DNA of 64,000 nt from UBA7359 sp964523895 (GCA_964523895.1 CAZGBJ010000003.1:62001-126000), one strand, 5' to 3'. Counted from the stretch's first letter, positions 1 through 9,447 are shown. Made by a program: numbers and translations. The notes: a model not told the origin generated them from the letters alone.

Positions 1-1334
1 GTCATTAAAATATCATCACTATCATTAGAAGGTTGTGCGCCGGTTGTTACACTTATTTCTCTTAATGAAAAATCATTCTGATAGGATAAATTGATAAAGG
101 GCTCATAGTCTTTATAACTATAGGCTACGTCACCGGCTATGCTTATCGTTCCAACTTTGGTTCGGCTGTCGGCGACGACTGTTCCGTTACTTTCTGTGTA
201 CGAATCTATCGTGCTACTCGCATATGAGGTACCAATACGCCCACCAATGATCCAATTATCATAATAAGTCACGCCATTCAGATTAAGTGCACCAAATACT
301 CTGTTTGAAATAGGTGAACTGGTAATCCGTGTAGTGCTCCCGGTTACAACACGAAATTGATCATAATCAACTTTCGAATAACCCACTGTGAAATCAAGAC
401 TCATACTATCGGTTAATAATGCACCAAAATAAGGAGCAATCGTGTAAGTATCGGTTTCCTGATTACCCGAATTAAAAGTTGTATCGAGATCCCCTGAATC
501 ATAACCAAAAGCAATACCTAGTATTGTGTTGTCCCAAAAACCAAAATCTACCCCACCAAGAAAACCGTGACTAGTCCCTTCAAAGGCGGTACTACTCAGA
601 TCATTTTCATAATCTGTATAGGAATAACTGCCCCATACGCCGTAAGGAACAGCTGAACCATCGCCCGCATTTAAACCCGTTGCGCCTTCAAGTATGAGCT
701 GATTATCACCGACAAAATGTAAGCCGCCAAAAAATATACCGCTCAATGCAGCGGCAACATGGCTGCTGACACCTGAAATCGTACCTTGAATTAGTAGATT
801 AAATAAAACGGCGTCTGTTACTGTACTACTGGCAGTGACATCCGGAGTGATCACATTACCACCTGTGAGTGTAAGCGAAGCAACATCATTAAGAAAACAC
901 TGAGGACTACCACTGGTATCTGCCCCATTAGTAGTGAAATTAAAAACCCCATTAATTATTGTTCCTAATAAAGTACCTGAGGAAGTACTGCCGGGCTCTA
1001 CTGTTGAGAAAGAAGCAGTCACATTACCAGCACTATCCACTGTGCCTGTCAATGTGGTAGTACCAATACCATCCGATGCAGATCCAGTAAAATTTGCACC
1101 AATTTGGTTTGAAAGCGTCAACGATAAAGTAGATACATCTACAAAAGGTCCTGCATTAGGGGGGCCGCCTGGAAAAGCCGTGCCACAACCAGTTTCAGTC
1201 GTGGTAATCTGACCAGAGTATGTTCCTGTAACATCAGGAAAGGCTGCACGTACATTTGTACTAAATAGCAGAGACATTAATACAAGAAAAACTATATTTA
1301 TCAGCCTATTAGGAACATTAATCCTTTTATACAT
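1..1334 (-). CDS. Autotransporter-type outer-membrane protein (3' end outside window)
   Basis: The minus strand is open from an ATG at 1334 to the window edge (444 complete codons). Residues 1-30 look like a signal peptide ending NVRA-A. Residues 31 to about 225 form a short Thr/Ser/Gly-rich stretch with few charges, including repeated TLTG-type strands. From about residue 231 (YGVWGSYSYTDYEN) the sequence has the alternating, aromatic-rich pattern of the C-terminal autotransporter beta-barrel (PF03797-like), with GFLGGVDFGFWDN and GIAFGYDSGDLD typical of it. The passenger is therefore unusually short, about 200 residues. Two cysteines (residues 50 and 146) lie in the passenger. The gene is divergent from a FecR-domain gene across 234 bp. 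No clear ribosome-binding site precedes the start, so the exact start is uncertain. The barrel assignment is confident; the role is unknown. Confidence 0.72.
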   Translation of the reverse strand, partial: MYKRINVPNRLINIVFLVLMSLLFSTNVRAAFPDVTGTYSGQITTTETGCGTAFPGGPPNAGPFVDVSTLSLTLSNQIGANFTGSASDGIGTTTLTGTVDSAGNVTASFSTVEPGSTSSGTLLGTIINGVFNFTTNGADTSGSPQCFLNDVASLTLTGGNVITPDVTASSTVTDAVLFNLLIQGTISGVSSHVAAALSGIFFGGLHFVGDNQLILEGATGLNAGDGSAVPYGVWGSYSYTDYENDLSSTAFEGTSHGFLGGVDFGFWDNTILGIAFGYDSGDLDTTFNSGNQETDTYTIAPYFGALLTDSMSLDFTVGYSKVDYDQFRVVTGSTTRITSSPISNRVFGALNLNGVTYYDNWIIGGRIGTSYASSTIDSYTESNGTVVADSRTKVGTISIAGDVAYSYKDYEPFINLSYQNDFSLREISVTTGAQPSNDSDDILM

Positions 1335-1568
1335 GCTAAAGACACCCCAGAGGAATTGTTATTTTTATAAAACCAGGCATGCATTATTGAATTTGCAAAT
1401 ACAGGCACTAAACTTAGGAAAACAGTTGCATGAACAACGTTTACTCATCATATAATATATGAACCATAGAGAAAACGTGTTTATGTCACATTCGTAATAA
1501 ATTGATTTTATATTCTTAAAAAAATAAACATACAATCTACACAAACCATCAATATGCACTAATAGATT

Positions 1569-2261
1569 ATGCTGAATATACTAACATCAAGAAAATATTT
1601 CTTCCTGACATTGATTTTACTATCTCTATCTTCCACACATTCTTTTGCCGACGTTATAAAAGAGTCGGGCATTATTGAAAGCATCAAAGGTGATGCCTGG
1701 GCTAGTCAACAAAGTTTGCCTGAAAGGAAGCTCTCTGAAAAAAGTGTGGTTTATGAAAATGATTTGGTTAAAACAGGAAAAGGATCTTCGCTGACGATAT
1801 TATTTAAAGACAAAACTAAATTTGATCTTGGTTCTGAGTCTGATTTTTTAATTAGTAAATTTAATTATAAAAAATCAGATGATGAAGATGGTATTACTGT
1901 AAAAATGTTAAGAGGTTCTTTTAGATTTATATCCGGCTTAATCGCCAAGAAAAAACCAAAATCAATGACGGTAGGTACATCGGTAGCAACTATTGGTATT
2001 CGGGGAACACATGTTGCAGGAGAAGTAGAGACAACATCAGCAAGAATAGTGCTTATGGAAAAAGAAGATCCAACATCACAAAATGAAATAGAGGTCTTTA
2101 ATGAATTTGGTAGTGTCACTATTGATGAGGCAGGGTATGGTACGGAGATCCCTGATGAGTTTAGCCCTCCATCGCCGGTAAGACGCATGCGGTTACAAAC
2201 AATTAATAACTTAACCCGATCAATTCAGCGTGCCAATACACCAAGACCACGCATGCGTTAG
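1569..2261 (+). CDS. Secreted FecR-domain protein
   Basis: This 230-residue protein begins with a signal peptide (residues 1-27, ending THSFA-D) and is probably periplasmic. Residues 35-165 match the FecR domain pattern: a G-x-A-W start, a central block resembling LVKTGKGSSLTILFKD, and the MTVGTSVATIGIRGTH motif characteristic of stand-alone FecR-family proteins. It lacks the inner-membrane anti-sigma arrangement of the true FecR siderophore regulator, and no sigma factor or TonB receptor lies beside it. The C-terminus is basic and Pro/Arg-rich. It is divergent from the autotransporter gene, which suggests a shared cell-surface role, but that is inference. The glnS stop lies 15 bp downstream on the opposite strand. 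Confidence 0.8.
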   Translation: MLNILTSRKYFFLTLILLSLSSTHSFADVIKESGIIESIKGDAWASQQSLPERKLSEKSVVYENDLVKTGKGSSLTILFKDKTKFDLGSESDFLISKFNYKKSDDEDGITVKMLRGSFRFISGLIAKKKPKSMTVGTSVATIGIRGTHVAGEVETTSARIVLMEKEDPTSQNEIEVFNEFGSVTIDEAGYGTEIPDEFSPPSPVRRMRLQTINNLTRSIQRANTPRPRMR

Positions 2262-2276
2262 AAATATCGGTGAAGG

Positions 2277-3962
2277 TTATTTACGTTTAGCCCAGGAATC
2301 CCGTAGGCTGACTGTGCGATTAAATACTGGCTTACCATCAATACTATCTTTGTTATCAATACAAAAATATCCCGTTCGTTCAAATTGATATGCATCTTCG
2401 CTTTTTGCATCTATCAACGATGACTCTAGACAAGCATCCTTAAGAACCGTCATTGACTCAGGATTAAGAAAGCTCTTCCAGTCTTGTTCATGTTTATTAC
2501 TATCTGGTTTTGGGTCACTGAATAATCGATCATATAAACGCACTTCTGCTTTTAAAGCATGTTCAGCGGAGACCCAATGTATTGTTCCCTTAACTTTACG
2601 ACCATCGGGTGCATTACCCCCTTTAGTCTCAGGATCGTAAGTGCATCGTAGCTCAATAACTTCACCTGCATCATTTTTTATTACATCAGTACATGTTATG
2701 AAATATGCGTAACGTAATCGCACTTCACGCCCCGGTCCTAAACGAAAGAATTTTTTCGGAGGATCTTCCATAAAATCACTTTGTTCAATGTATAGTACTT
2801 TTGAAAAAGGTAATTGACGCTGACCCATACCTGGATTGTTCGGATGATAAGGCGCGTCCAACTGTTCTGTTTCACCTTCAGGGTAATTTTCGATAACGAC
2901 TTTCAGTGGATTCAAGACAGCAAGAACACGACGCGTACGTTTATCCAAATCTTCTCTTACGCAATTTTCTAAAACACCTACATCAATCACGGTGTCCGTT
3001 TTAGTGACCCCAATACGACTACAAAAATCACGTATCGCTTCTGGCGTATAACCACGACGTCGCATACCGACCAGTGTGGGCATACGAGGATCATCCCAGG
3101 ATGAAACTTGTCCATCAACAACCAGTTCATTTAATTTACGTTTGCTAGTCACCGTGTAACTTAAATTCAGGCGGGCAAATTCAATTTGTTGTGGATGGCA
3201 ATCTATCGGCAATTGATCCAAGAACCAGTCATACAAAGGACGATGATCTTCAAATTCCAATGTACATAAAGAATGCGTAATACTTTCTAACGCATCAGAA
3301 ACACAATGGGTATAGTCATACATCGGATATATGCACCACTCATCTGCTGTGCGATGGTGACTTTCTTTCTTAATTCTATAAATTGCTGGATCACGCATAT
3401 TCATATTGGGTGATGCCATGTCTATCTTTGCACGCAACAAACACTCACCTTCATCAAATTCACCAGCACGCATACGTTCAAATAAATCCAGATTTTCTTC
3501 AACACTGCGATCACGATACGGACTTGCCTTGCCCGGTTTAGTTAATGAACCGCGATATTCACGTATCTCATCAGCGGTTAAATGATCAACATACGCTTTA
3601 TCATCACGGATTAACTGTTTGGCAAACTCAAATAATTTCTCAAAATAATCCGATGAAAAGTAGAGGCGATCTTCCCAATCAAACCCCAGCCATTTAACAT
3701 CGTTTTGAATTGAATCCGTATATTCAACATCTTCTTTCTCGGGATTAGTATCATCAAAACGGAGATTACATGTTCCCCCCTTATAATCTTCTGCAATACC
3801 AAAGTTTAAGTATATCGACTTTGCATGTCCGATATGGAGATAACCATTAGGCTCAGGTGGGAAACGTGTATGCACACGACCCTCATTTTTATTATTCGTT
3901 AAATCATCATTAATGATATTACGAATAAAATTACTGGCTTCCGGAGTTGAATTTTCAGACAT
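2277..3962 (-). CDS. glnS: Glutaminyl-tRNA synthetase
   Basis: GlnRS charges tRNA-Gln with glutamine in the cytoplasm. The 561-residue protein shows the class I signature PPEPNGYLHIGHAKS (HIGH at residues 43-46) and the KMSKS-equivalent VTSKRKL near residue 270. The C-terminal anticodon-binding beta-barrels are complete and end in FNRTVSLRDSWAKRK, close to the E. coli ending; the length matches the family (about 555). It is a single gene transcribed away from ubiI with a 153-bp gap that holds an 18-bp inverted repeat. GlnRS rather than GluRS is supported by the QERE-type N-terminus and the glnS-style C-terminal domain. Confidence 0.97.
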   Translation of the reverse strand: MSENSTPEASNFIRNIINDDLTNNKNEGRVHTRFPPEPNGYLHIGHAKSIYLNFGIAEDYKGGTCNLRFDDTNPEKEDVEYTDSIQNDVKWLGFDWEDRLYFSSDYFEKLFEFAKQLIRDDKAYVDHLTADEIREYRGSLTKPGKASPYRDRSVEENLDLFERMRAGEFDEGECLLRAKIDMASPNMNMRDPAIYRIKKESHHRTADEWCIYPMYDYTHCVSDALESITHSLCTLEFEDHRPLYDWFLDQLPIDCHPQQIEFARLNLSYTVTSKRKLNELVVDGQVSSWDDPRMPTLVGMRRRGYTPEAIRDFCSRIGVTKTDTVIDVGVLENCVREDLDKRTRRVLAVLNPLKVVIENYPEGETEQLDAPYHPNNPGMGQRQLPFSKVLYIEQSDFMEDPPKKFFRLGPGREVRLRYAYFITCTDVIKNDAGEVIELRCTYDPETKGGNAPDGRKVKGTIHWVSAEHALKAEVRLYDRLFSDPKPDSNKHEQDWKSFLNPESMTVLKDACLESSLIDAKSEDAYQFERTGYFCIDNKDSIDGKPVFNRTVSLRDSWAKRK

Positions 3963-3999
3963 GAACTATCCTGTTTGTTATTACTAACCAAGCTTATTA

Positions 4000-4068
4000 G
4001 CCACAGAGTACACAGAGATCATTGAGATTAAGAAATATAAAACCAATTAGCTCTGTGTACTCTGTGGC
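4000..4068. repeat. Perfect 18-bp inverted repeat between ubiI and glnS
   Basis: The arms at 4000-4017 (gccacagagtacacagag) and 4051-4068 are exact reverse complements separated by a 33-bp AT-rich loop. There is no T-tract after either arm, so it does not look like a standard terminator. Ccacagag-type palindromes recur in many proteobacterial intergenic regions as dispersed repeats. A transcript from ubiI toward glnS would fold here into a long hairpin. Confidence 0.8.
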
Positions 4069-4115
4069 AAATGGTTTTTATGACATCTTTAATTGCTTGA
4101 TGATTATTTTCGTTA

Positions 4116-5336
4116 TTATACATACTTACGCGCTGTATCAGGCAAGTCGCCTTTCAATCCCATCGCCCGTTTCATAATTGCGTGTTTGGCAAATGGTAAA
4201 CTATCAATCATATCCAGACCAAAATTGCGCAGCCATTGTACAGATTGAGATTGATTTTCAAAGAGCTGTTTAAAACCATCCATTAAATACATCACATTCT
4301 GGTTCTCGCCTTTGCGCCGACGTTCATAACGACGTAACACTTGTAAACGACCCGGATCTCTTCCGCGCTGTACACTATCGACAACAACTTCTGCCAGGGC
4401 AGCTGCATCCAACAAACCTAAATTTGCACCTAAACCTGCCAGAGGATGGACGCTATGTGCACTATCACCAATTAAAGCCATTCTTGATTGAACATAGTGT
4501 TCGGCCTGCGCACGACTGAGTGGGAAAACTATTCGTTCTGTACTTTCCTTAATTTCACCTAATTCATTTGCAAAAGCCTCTGCCAATTCAAAATGAAATG
4601 CCGATTTATCCATCTCTTTAAGTCGCTGGGCATGATCCGGGCTAGTTGACCAAACAATGGCAGATTGATGAGGATCAATCATTGGTAGAAATGCTAAAGG
4701 TCCGCGTTTTAAAAATCGTTGTCGTGCAACTTCAGCATGTGGAAATTCCGTAGTAACAATACATGCCAAGGCAGACTGCTTATAGTCGTGTTTTTGGTAA
4801 TGAATATTAGCAAGCGATCTGAGCTTTGAATGACTGCCATCGGCAGCAACCACAATCTTTGACCTGAACTGCAAGCCATCTTCTGTTTCCAATAGCATTG
4901 CATCCGTTTCATCTTTAATAAACGCGGGAGAAACTGCCCAAATGCAACGAACATTTTCCATATCCAGCAATTTTTCCTGTAGTGCATCGACGATAGTCTG
5001 ATGAGAAATAATATAACCCATCGTTGCCTGGCAAATCGAAGCACTATCAAATTGAATTTCGCCCAATCCATTTTCATCCCAAACATGCATTTTACGAAAA
5101 CAGGCAATATCATTCTCTTCTAAGCGACGCCAGGCACCGGCCTTTTTAAGTATTTGTTCAGAAGCAAGGGTAATAGCAAAAACACGCGCATCGACTTTTT
5201 TGAGTTGATTAACTTGTCTGACACCGGCATCAAGTAAAATAACTTTTAGTCCAGCTTGCCCTAATAAACAGGCAAAAGTACCACCAATAATACCGCCACC
5301 GACAACAACGACATCTGCATCAAATTTATCTGTCAT
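4116..5336 (-). CDS. ubiI: UbiH/UbiI-family FAD-dependent ubiquinone-biosynthesis hydroxylase
   Basis: This flavoprotein monooxygenase hydroxylates the aromatic ring of an ubiquinone precursor. The N-terminal dinucleotide-binding motif GGGIIG is at residues 13-18, and the second FAD motif LIGDSAHSVHPLAGLGANLG lies near residue 290. The 406-residue length fits the UbiH/UbiF/VisC family. It is the last gene of ygfB-pepP-ubiH-ubiI, the same order as in E. coli, and its ATG overlaps the ubiH stop by 4 nt, so the two are translationally coupled. Naming it UbiI (C5 hydroxylase) rests mainly on gene order; family members hydroxylating other ring positions look alike. Confidence 0.85.
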   Translation of the reverse strand: MTDKFDADVVVVGGGIIGGTFACLLGQAGLKVILLDAGVRQVNQLKKVDARVFAITLASEQILKKAGAWRRLEENDIACFRKMHVWDENGLGEIQFDSASICQATMGYIISHQTIVDALQEKLLDMENVRCIWAVSPAFIKDETDAMLLETEDGLQFRSKIVVAADGSHSKLRSLANIHYQKHDYKQSALACIVTTEFPHAEVARQRFLKRGPLAFLPMIDPHQSAIVWSTSPDHAQRLKEMDKSAFHFELAEAFANELGEIKESTERIVFPLSRAQAEHYVQSRMALIGDSAHSVHPLAGLGANLGLLDAAALAEVVVDSVQRGRDPGRLQVLRRYERRRKGENQNVMYLMDGFKQLFENQSQSVQWLRNFGLDMIDSLPFAKHAIMKRAMGLKGDLPDTARKYV

Positions 5337-6553
5337 AACGACTGACCTCTAACGAGCCGAGGTTGTAATCCAGCAATGCCCATTGTTTTTTCAACAAATG
5401 ACCTTTTGAGATCAGGCATAGAATCCAGCAACAACATAGCTGCATTTCTAGCAGCACCTAATAAGGGTAATTCATTATAAAAGCTATTTGCTAGCCCATT
5501 AGTAAACCGTATAACGCGTTGTTGATCTGTTTGACGTAATTTTATGTAAGCTTCTAAAATACTAATATCATCCGTAGTAAGTCCTTTTTCAATAGCTGCA
5601 GAAATACACTCTGTCAAACCGGCAACATCACGTAGACCCAAATTAAAACCTTGTGCCGCATTCGGATGAATACTATGCGCTGCATTACCTAATAAAATTA
5701 ATTGTTGCTGAAATTGTACTATTGCTTCTATAAAGACAATGGGATACGAGCGTCGTTGACCCACTTGTTCAATCTTTCCTAAACGACGTCCAAACTCGGT
5801 TTCAACGGCTTTAATATAATGCTCATCAGGCATGTTCAGGTATCGCTCTGCATCATTCTTATTTACAGTAAATACCAACACTGAACGATTTGTACCTATA
5901 GGTAAAAGCGCTATTGGGCCATGTGAAGTAAAACGTTCATAAGCAGTCGCATGATTTGGTTTTTGTGTTGTTACGTTGGCAACAATGGCCGTTTGTTTAA
6001 AATCTTTTTCTTTCGTATTAATTCCTGCCAACCGTCTTACCAGTGAACGACCACCATCAGCGCCGACTAATAATCCTGCACTCATCGTCTCGGTAGTATT
6101 TGAATTTACTATTTCCAGAGTCATACCTGAATCAGTCCGTTGAATGTGCCTTAGCTCCGCCGGACAAATTAATTTTACATTTTCAAAGGCTGACATTTGT
6201 TTATGCAAGGCAATACCCAGAGAACGTGCAACAACGATATGGCCTAATGCAGAATTTCCGGTTTCGGCCGCATCCAGATGAGTGAAACCAAATCGACCTT
6301 GTTCCGAGATATGTATTTTTTTTATCGGAGTAGTACATGACTGAACTTGTTGCCAGACACCAATATGTTCAAGAATACGTTTGGAAGAAGGCGAAAGCGT
6401 AATCCCTCTATCATCATAACTGGGCTGCTGCTCATTATTTAAAGCAACAAATTCGATAATAGCAATACGCAAACCTGATGGCGCTAAAGCACAAGCCAGA
6501 CTCGCGCCAACCATTCCTGCACCAATGATAGCTACATCATAATCATGCGGCAT
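5333..6553 (-). CDS. ubiH: 2-octaprenyl-6-methoxyphenol hydroxylase (UbiH type)
   Basis: This is a second FAD-dependent hydroxylase of ubiquinone synthesis, 406 residues long. GAGMVG at residues 11-16 is the ADP-binding Rossmann motif, and LLGNAAHSIHPNAAQGFNLG near residue 290 is the flavin-ribityl motif with the Asn variant (GNAAH) usual in UbiH. It overlaps pepP upstream by 11 nt and ubiI downstream by 4 nt, so it sits inside a tight operon. The UbiH assignment rests on its position next to pepP plus this motif variant. Confidence 0.87.
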   Translation of the reverse strand: MPHDYDVAIIGAGMVGASLACALAPSGLRIAIIEFVALNNEQQPSYDDRGITLSPSSKRILEHIGVWQQVQSCTTPIKKIHISEQGRFGFTHLDAAETGNSALGHIVVARSLGIALHKQMSAFENVKLICPAELRHIQRTDSGMTLEIVNSNTTETMSAGLLVGADGGRSLVRRLAGINTKEKDFKQTAIVANVTTQKPNHATAYERFTSHGPIALLPIGTNRSVLVFTVNKNDAERYLNMPDEHYIKAVETEFGRRLGKIEQVGQRRSYPIVFIEAIVQFQQQLILLGNAAHSIHPNAAQGFNLGLRDVAGLTECISAAIEKGLTTDDISILEAYIKLRQTDQQRVIRFTNGLANSFYNELPLLGAARNAAMLLLDSMPDLKRSFVEKTMGIAGLQPRLVRGQSL

Positions 6554-7859
6554 TTGTCATCAACTCCTCTATTTCATCTGCCGTTTTTGGCGCACTTTTA
6601 CTTAAGACTTCATGCCCATCTTTCGTCACCAAAACATCATCTTCAATTCGTATACCAATATTCCACCATTTTTTCGGGAGGCCTTTAGTGTTCGCTGGCA
6701 TATAAAGTCCCGGCTCAACCGTCAATACCATACCCGGTTCAAGCATGCGCCATTCGCTATCAAGTTTATAATCACCGACATCATGCACATCCATACCGAT
6801 CCAGTGTCCGGTACGATGCATGTAGTATTTTGTATAAACATGATCCTTAATTAATTCATCCACATCACCTTTCAAAATACCCAACTCAATCATGCCTTCG
6901 GTTAATACCCTGACGGCAGCATCATGTGGGTCATTCCAGTGATTGCCCGGTTTAACTTGTTCAATTGCAGCTAATTGCGCAGCCAATACCAGATCATAAG
7001 CCTGTCGCTGTGCTGTAGAAAATTTACCGCTGGCGGGAAAGGTTCGTGTTATATCACTTGCGTAACCCTGATATTCAGCTCCTGCGTCAATTAATAATAA
7101 ATCACCTTTATCAATTTCATCCCGGTTCTCGGTGTAATGTAAAATACAGCCATTTGCACCTGAGCCAACAATCGAAGGATAGGCAGCAGCATGTGCACCA
7201 TTACGCATAAACTCATGCACCAGTTCTGCTTCAAGTTGGTATTCATGCATACCAGGCTTACAGTATTGCATCACGCGTTTATGAGCGCTTGAAGAAATTA
7301 CTGCCGCCTGACGCATCAATTTAATTTCATGTCGACTTTTATAAAGCCGCATATCATGCAAAAAATGATTTAGTGAGATAAATTCATCCGGAGCAACAAC
7401 ACCCGTTCGAGATTTTCCCCTTATTTGCTTAACCCAGCCCAATACTCTTTGATCAAAATTTTGATCATTACCCATATTATAAAAAATGCGTTCATGACCT
7501 TCGATCAAGCCGGTTAAGATGTCATCCATATCTTCTATAGGAAAAGCATCATCTGCACCATAAACATCGATAGCACCTTTAAGTCCAGCACGACGTCCAT
7601 GCCAGGTTTCCATTTCCACATCACTTTCACGGCAAAACAATATAAATTCACCCTCTGCGCGATCTGGAATCAGTACGGCCACTGCCTCTGGTTCGGGATA
7701 TGCTGTTAGATAGAAAAAGTCGCTGTCTGGACGAAATGGAAACTCAACATCCCGATTGCGAATATAAACAGATGCCGTCGGTAATATCGCAATACTATCC
7801 GAACCAATCATATCCATGAGTCGCTTGCGGCGAAGCTGGCATTCTTTTTTATTGATCAC
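6543..7859 (-). CDS. pepP: Xaa-Pro aminopeptidase (aminopeptidase P)
   Basis: PepP removes an N-terminal residue preceding proline; it is a cytoplasmic dinuclear-Mn enzyme of the M24B pita-bread fold. The 438-residue sequence has the N-terminal creatinase-like domain (FPFRPDSDFFYLTAYPEPEAV) and then all five metal ligands: the two Asp in LLIDAGAEYQGYASDITRTF, the His in HRTGHWIGMDVHDVG, and the Glu in TVEPGLY and RIEDDVLV. Length is close to E. coli PepP (441). It sits 18 bp after ygfB and overlaps ubiH, the standard gammaproteobacterial arrangement. Confidence 0.95.
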   Translation of the reverse strand: MINKKECQLRRKRLMDMIGSDSIAILPTASVYIRNRDVEFPFRPDSDFFYLTAYPEPEAVAVLIPDRAEGEFILFCRESDVEMETWHGRRAGLKGAIDVYGADDAFPIEDMDDILTGLIEGHERIFYNMGNDQNFDQRVLGWVKQIRGKSRTGVVAPDEFISLNHFLHDMRLYKSRHEIKLMRQAAVISSSAHKRVMQYCKPGMHEYQLEAELVHEFMRNGAHAAAYPSIVGSGANGCILHYTENRDEIDKGDLLLIDAGAEYQGYASDITRTFPASGKFSTAQRQAYDLVLAAQLAAIEQVKPGNHWNDPHDAAVRVLTEGMIELGILKGDVDELIKDHVYTKYYMHRTGHWIGMDVHDVGDYKLDSEWRMLEPGMVLTVEPGLYMPANTKGLPKKWWNIGIRIEDDVLVTKDGHEVLSKSAPKTADEIEELMTNAA

Positions 7860-7877
7860 CCCAAAATCTCCATAGAA

Positions 7878-8438
7878 TTAGTGCAAAACATCAGGTCTTT
7901 CATTTTTAACCGACATAGGCTGCCATTCCTGATGCAACATAATGGTACCAACGCGGAGATATTCAATAATCTCGAACAATGCAGATTCAGCATCTTCATT
8001 ATCTTCAGTCGTTGTTTCCATACGCGAAATCGAAACCACATCTTTAATAAATTCATCACATTCATCATTTAATTGTGATTTTTCATCTAGGCCACCTATT
8101 CCTAAACCACTAACAAAACCAGCACACCATTCAGCAAGTGCGCTGGAACGCTCATCTATAGCGGACTCATCATCCGGCAAGAGTAATGTGAAAGAAATCT
8201 CTTCTGACAAAACCTCTTGCTGAACTTGATTTGCTAATTGAGTAAGAATAGCGAAGCAATCATCCACATCGACTACATCATCGATGCCCGCCAGCAAATG
8301 ATCACGCCATGAGTCTGCAGCTATTGTGTTACTGACGCAAAAATGACCACACAAGAAACCGTGGCACTCTGAAGCCCGTACTCCTGCATGTACTGCACCC
8401 AATTCCGCATTAATTTCATCATAATCGACTTTCATCAC
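7878..8438 (-). CDS. ygfB: UPF0149 family protein YgfB
   Basis: This 186-residue acidic protein is the first gene of the ygfB-pepP-ubiH-ubiI operon. The family features are the early SECHGFLCGH segment and the later LAEWCAGFVSGLGIGG segment, both typical of UPF0149 (YgfB/YecA) proteins. It lacks the C-terminal SEC-C zinc motif that some relatives carry. It has no signal peptide. The biochemical role is not established; in Pseudomonas the homologue has been linked to regulation of beta-lactam-resistance genes. Identification is by both sequence and synteny. Confidence 0.88.
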   Translation of the reverse strand: MMKVDYDEINAELGAVHAGVRASECHGFLCGHFCVSNTIAADSWRDHLLAGIDDVVDVDDCFAILTQLANQVQQEVLSEEISFTLLLPDDESAIDERSSALAEWCAGFVSGLGIGGLDEKSQLNDECDEFIKDVVSISRMETTTEDNEDAESALFEIIEYLRVGTIMLHQEWQPMSVKNERPDVLH

Positions 8439-8615
8439 TTTTTTCTCATCCGATTTTAACTAAATAGCTGTTTTTTTAGGCACAATAGTAACAGGAAGCG
8501 ACATGCAGCATCTTCTATTTGTGATCATCAGTTGACCAGCTAATTCAGGCACTTTATTCTATGATAAATCAACTATAACGCTGGTTCACGCTAGAACTGG
8601 TATCAGGAAGCTATC

Positions 8616-8840
8616 ATGAGCAATGACGACAACGAAAATACCGACCTCGGAGCACTCGAATCGCGAGTTGATGAGTTAATTAGTACTGTTGGCCAACTAA
8701 AAACAGAGAATTCTGCACTGCGAAATCAGCAAGACAGCCTGGTTAATGAACGTGCTGCCTTAATTGAAAAAACTGAGCAAGCCAGAACCCGTATCGAATC
8801 AATGATTTCTCGTCTACGTGCAATGGAAACACGTACATGA
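8616..8840 (+). CDS. Small coiled-coil protein (TIGR02449/ZapB-like)
   Basis: This 74-residue protein is almost entirely a predicted coiled coil: a heptad-like L/V/I pattern runs from residue 11 (LGALESRVDELISTV) to the end (RIESMISRLRAME). It resembles the TIGR02449 family, which is regularly encoded just before zapA and resembles the FtsZ-ring organiser ZapB. Its stop overlaps the zapA start by 4 nt (ATGA), implying translational coupling. It is divergent from ygfB. A role at the division ring is inferred from this context. Confidence 0.8.
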   Translation: MSNDDNENTDLGALESRVDELISTVGQLKTENSALRNQQDSLVNERAALIEKTEQARTRIESMISRLRAMETRT

Positions 8841-9178
8841 GCGAGGATACCTCTCCTATAAACGTCACTATCCTTGAAAAAGAGTATCTGATTAATTGCG
8901 AGGAAAACGAAAGAGAATCACTGCGCAATGCCGCTGATTATCTTAATCAAAAAATGGATGAAATGAAAAGCGGCGGTGGCGTCATTGGATCAGAACGAAT
9001 TGCCGTGATGACAGCATTAAACATTTGCAACGAATTACTCGCATACAAAAAAGATAATCAGGACTATACTTCTAATATAGACAGTACCCTGAAGCGGTTA
9101 CAAAACAAGATTAATGATGCTTTGGTAAGAGACACTCAACTGGATATGGTTGATACTCCAATTTCCCAAGGCGGATAG
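8837..9178 (+). CDS. zapA: Cell division protein ZapA
   Basis: ZapA binds FtsZ polymers and promotes Z-ring bundling in the cytoplasm. The 113-residue sequence has the family start (INVTILEKEYLINCEENERE), the helix beginning LRNAADYLNQKMDEM, the conserved IGSERIAVMTALNICNEL block, and a C-terminal coiled coil. Length agrees with E. coli ZapA (109). It lies between the coiled-coil partner gene and a 6S RNA gene, the typical gammaproteobacterial zapA-ssrS arrangement, which supports the call. Confidence 0.93.
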   Translation: MSEDTSPINVTILEKEYLINCEENERESLRNAADYLNQKMDEMKSGGGVIGSERIAVMTALNICNELLAYKKDNQDYTSNIDSTLKRLQNKINDALVRDTQLDMVDTPISQGG

Positions 9179-9186
9179 AATCAAGC

Positions 9187-9376
9187 TTGGGTATCTTCTG
9201 TGATGCTCGTTATCATATTCGTGGTAACTTGAGCCGATAAGATATTATACAGGGAGTCTGAAAGTTGTGTTGTTGTGCCATCCATCCACGTGGACAGCCT
9301 GATACGCAATCTAAGATACCCACTTGAACCTCTGGTTCAAGTTCAATGTATGAGACGGCGTCATGGTTGATACCCT
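9187..9376 (+). ncRNA. ssrS: 6S RNA
   Basis: 6S RNA binds sigma70 RNA polymerase and represses many promoters in stationary phase. The region directly after zapA folds as a long rod: the closing stem pairs gggtatc (9189-9195) with gataccc (9369-9375). Hallmarks are TGAGCCGATA at 9230-9239 and the apical-side hairpin cttgaacc-tct-ggttcaag at 9323-9341, both near-identical to E. coli 6S. The length of about 190 nt fits (E. coli 184), and a T-rich tract follows at 9376-9395. The usual downstream partner ygfA (5-formyl-THF cyclo-ligase) is missing; a repeat and a DUF3800 gene follow instead. End points are estimated from the pairing. Confidence 0.9.
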
Positions 9377-9447
9377 CTATTTCTTTTTTTATTTTCTTAT
9401 AAAAATATTTGGGCTGGAGTAGTCTTTTAGTTCAATATTTTTTTTCA

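Noticed and set aside
934..1212. Plus-strand 92-codon ORF
   Set aside because: It is antisense to the autotransporter frame, which has signal peptide and barrel signatures.
1365..1559. Minus-strand 64-codon ORF in the autotransporter-FecR gap
   Set aside because: It lies in AT-rich promoter DNA, has no ribosome-binding site and no recognisable composition.
9276..9300. catccatcc sequence as another repeat hairpin
   Set aside because: It is inside the 6S RNA and does not pair as the repeats do.
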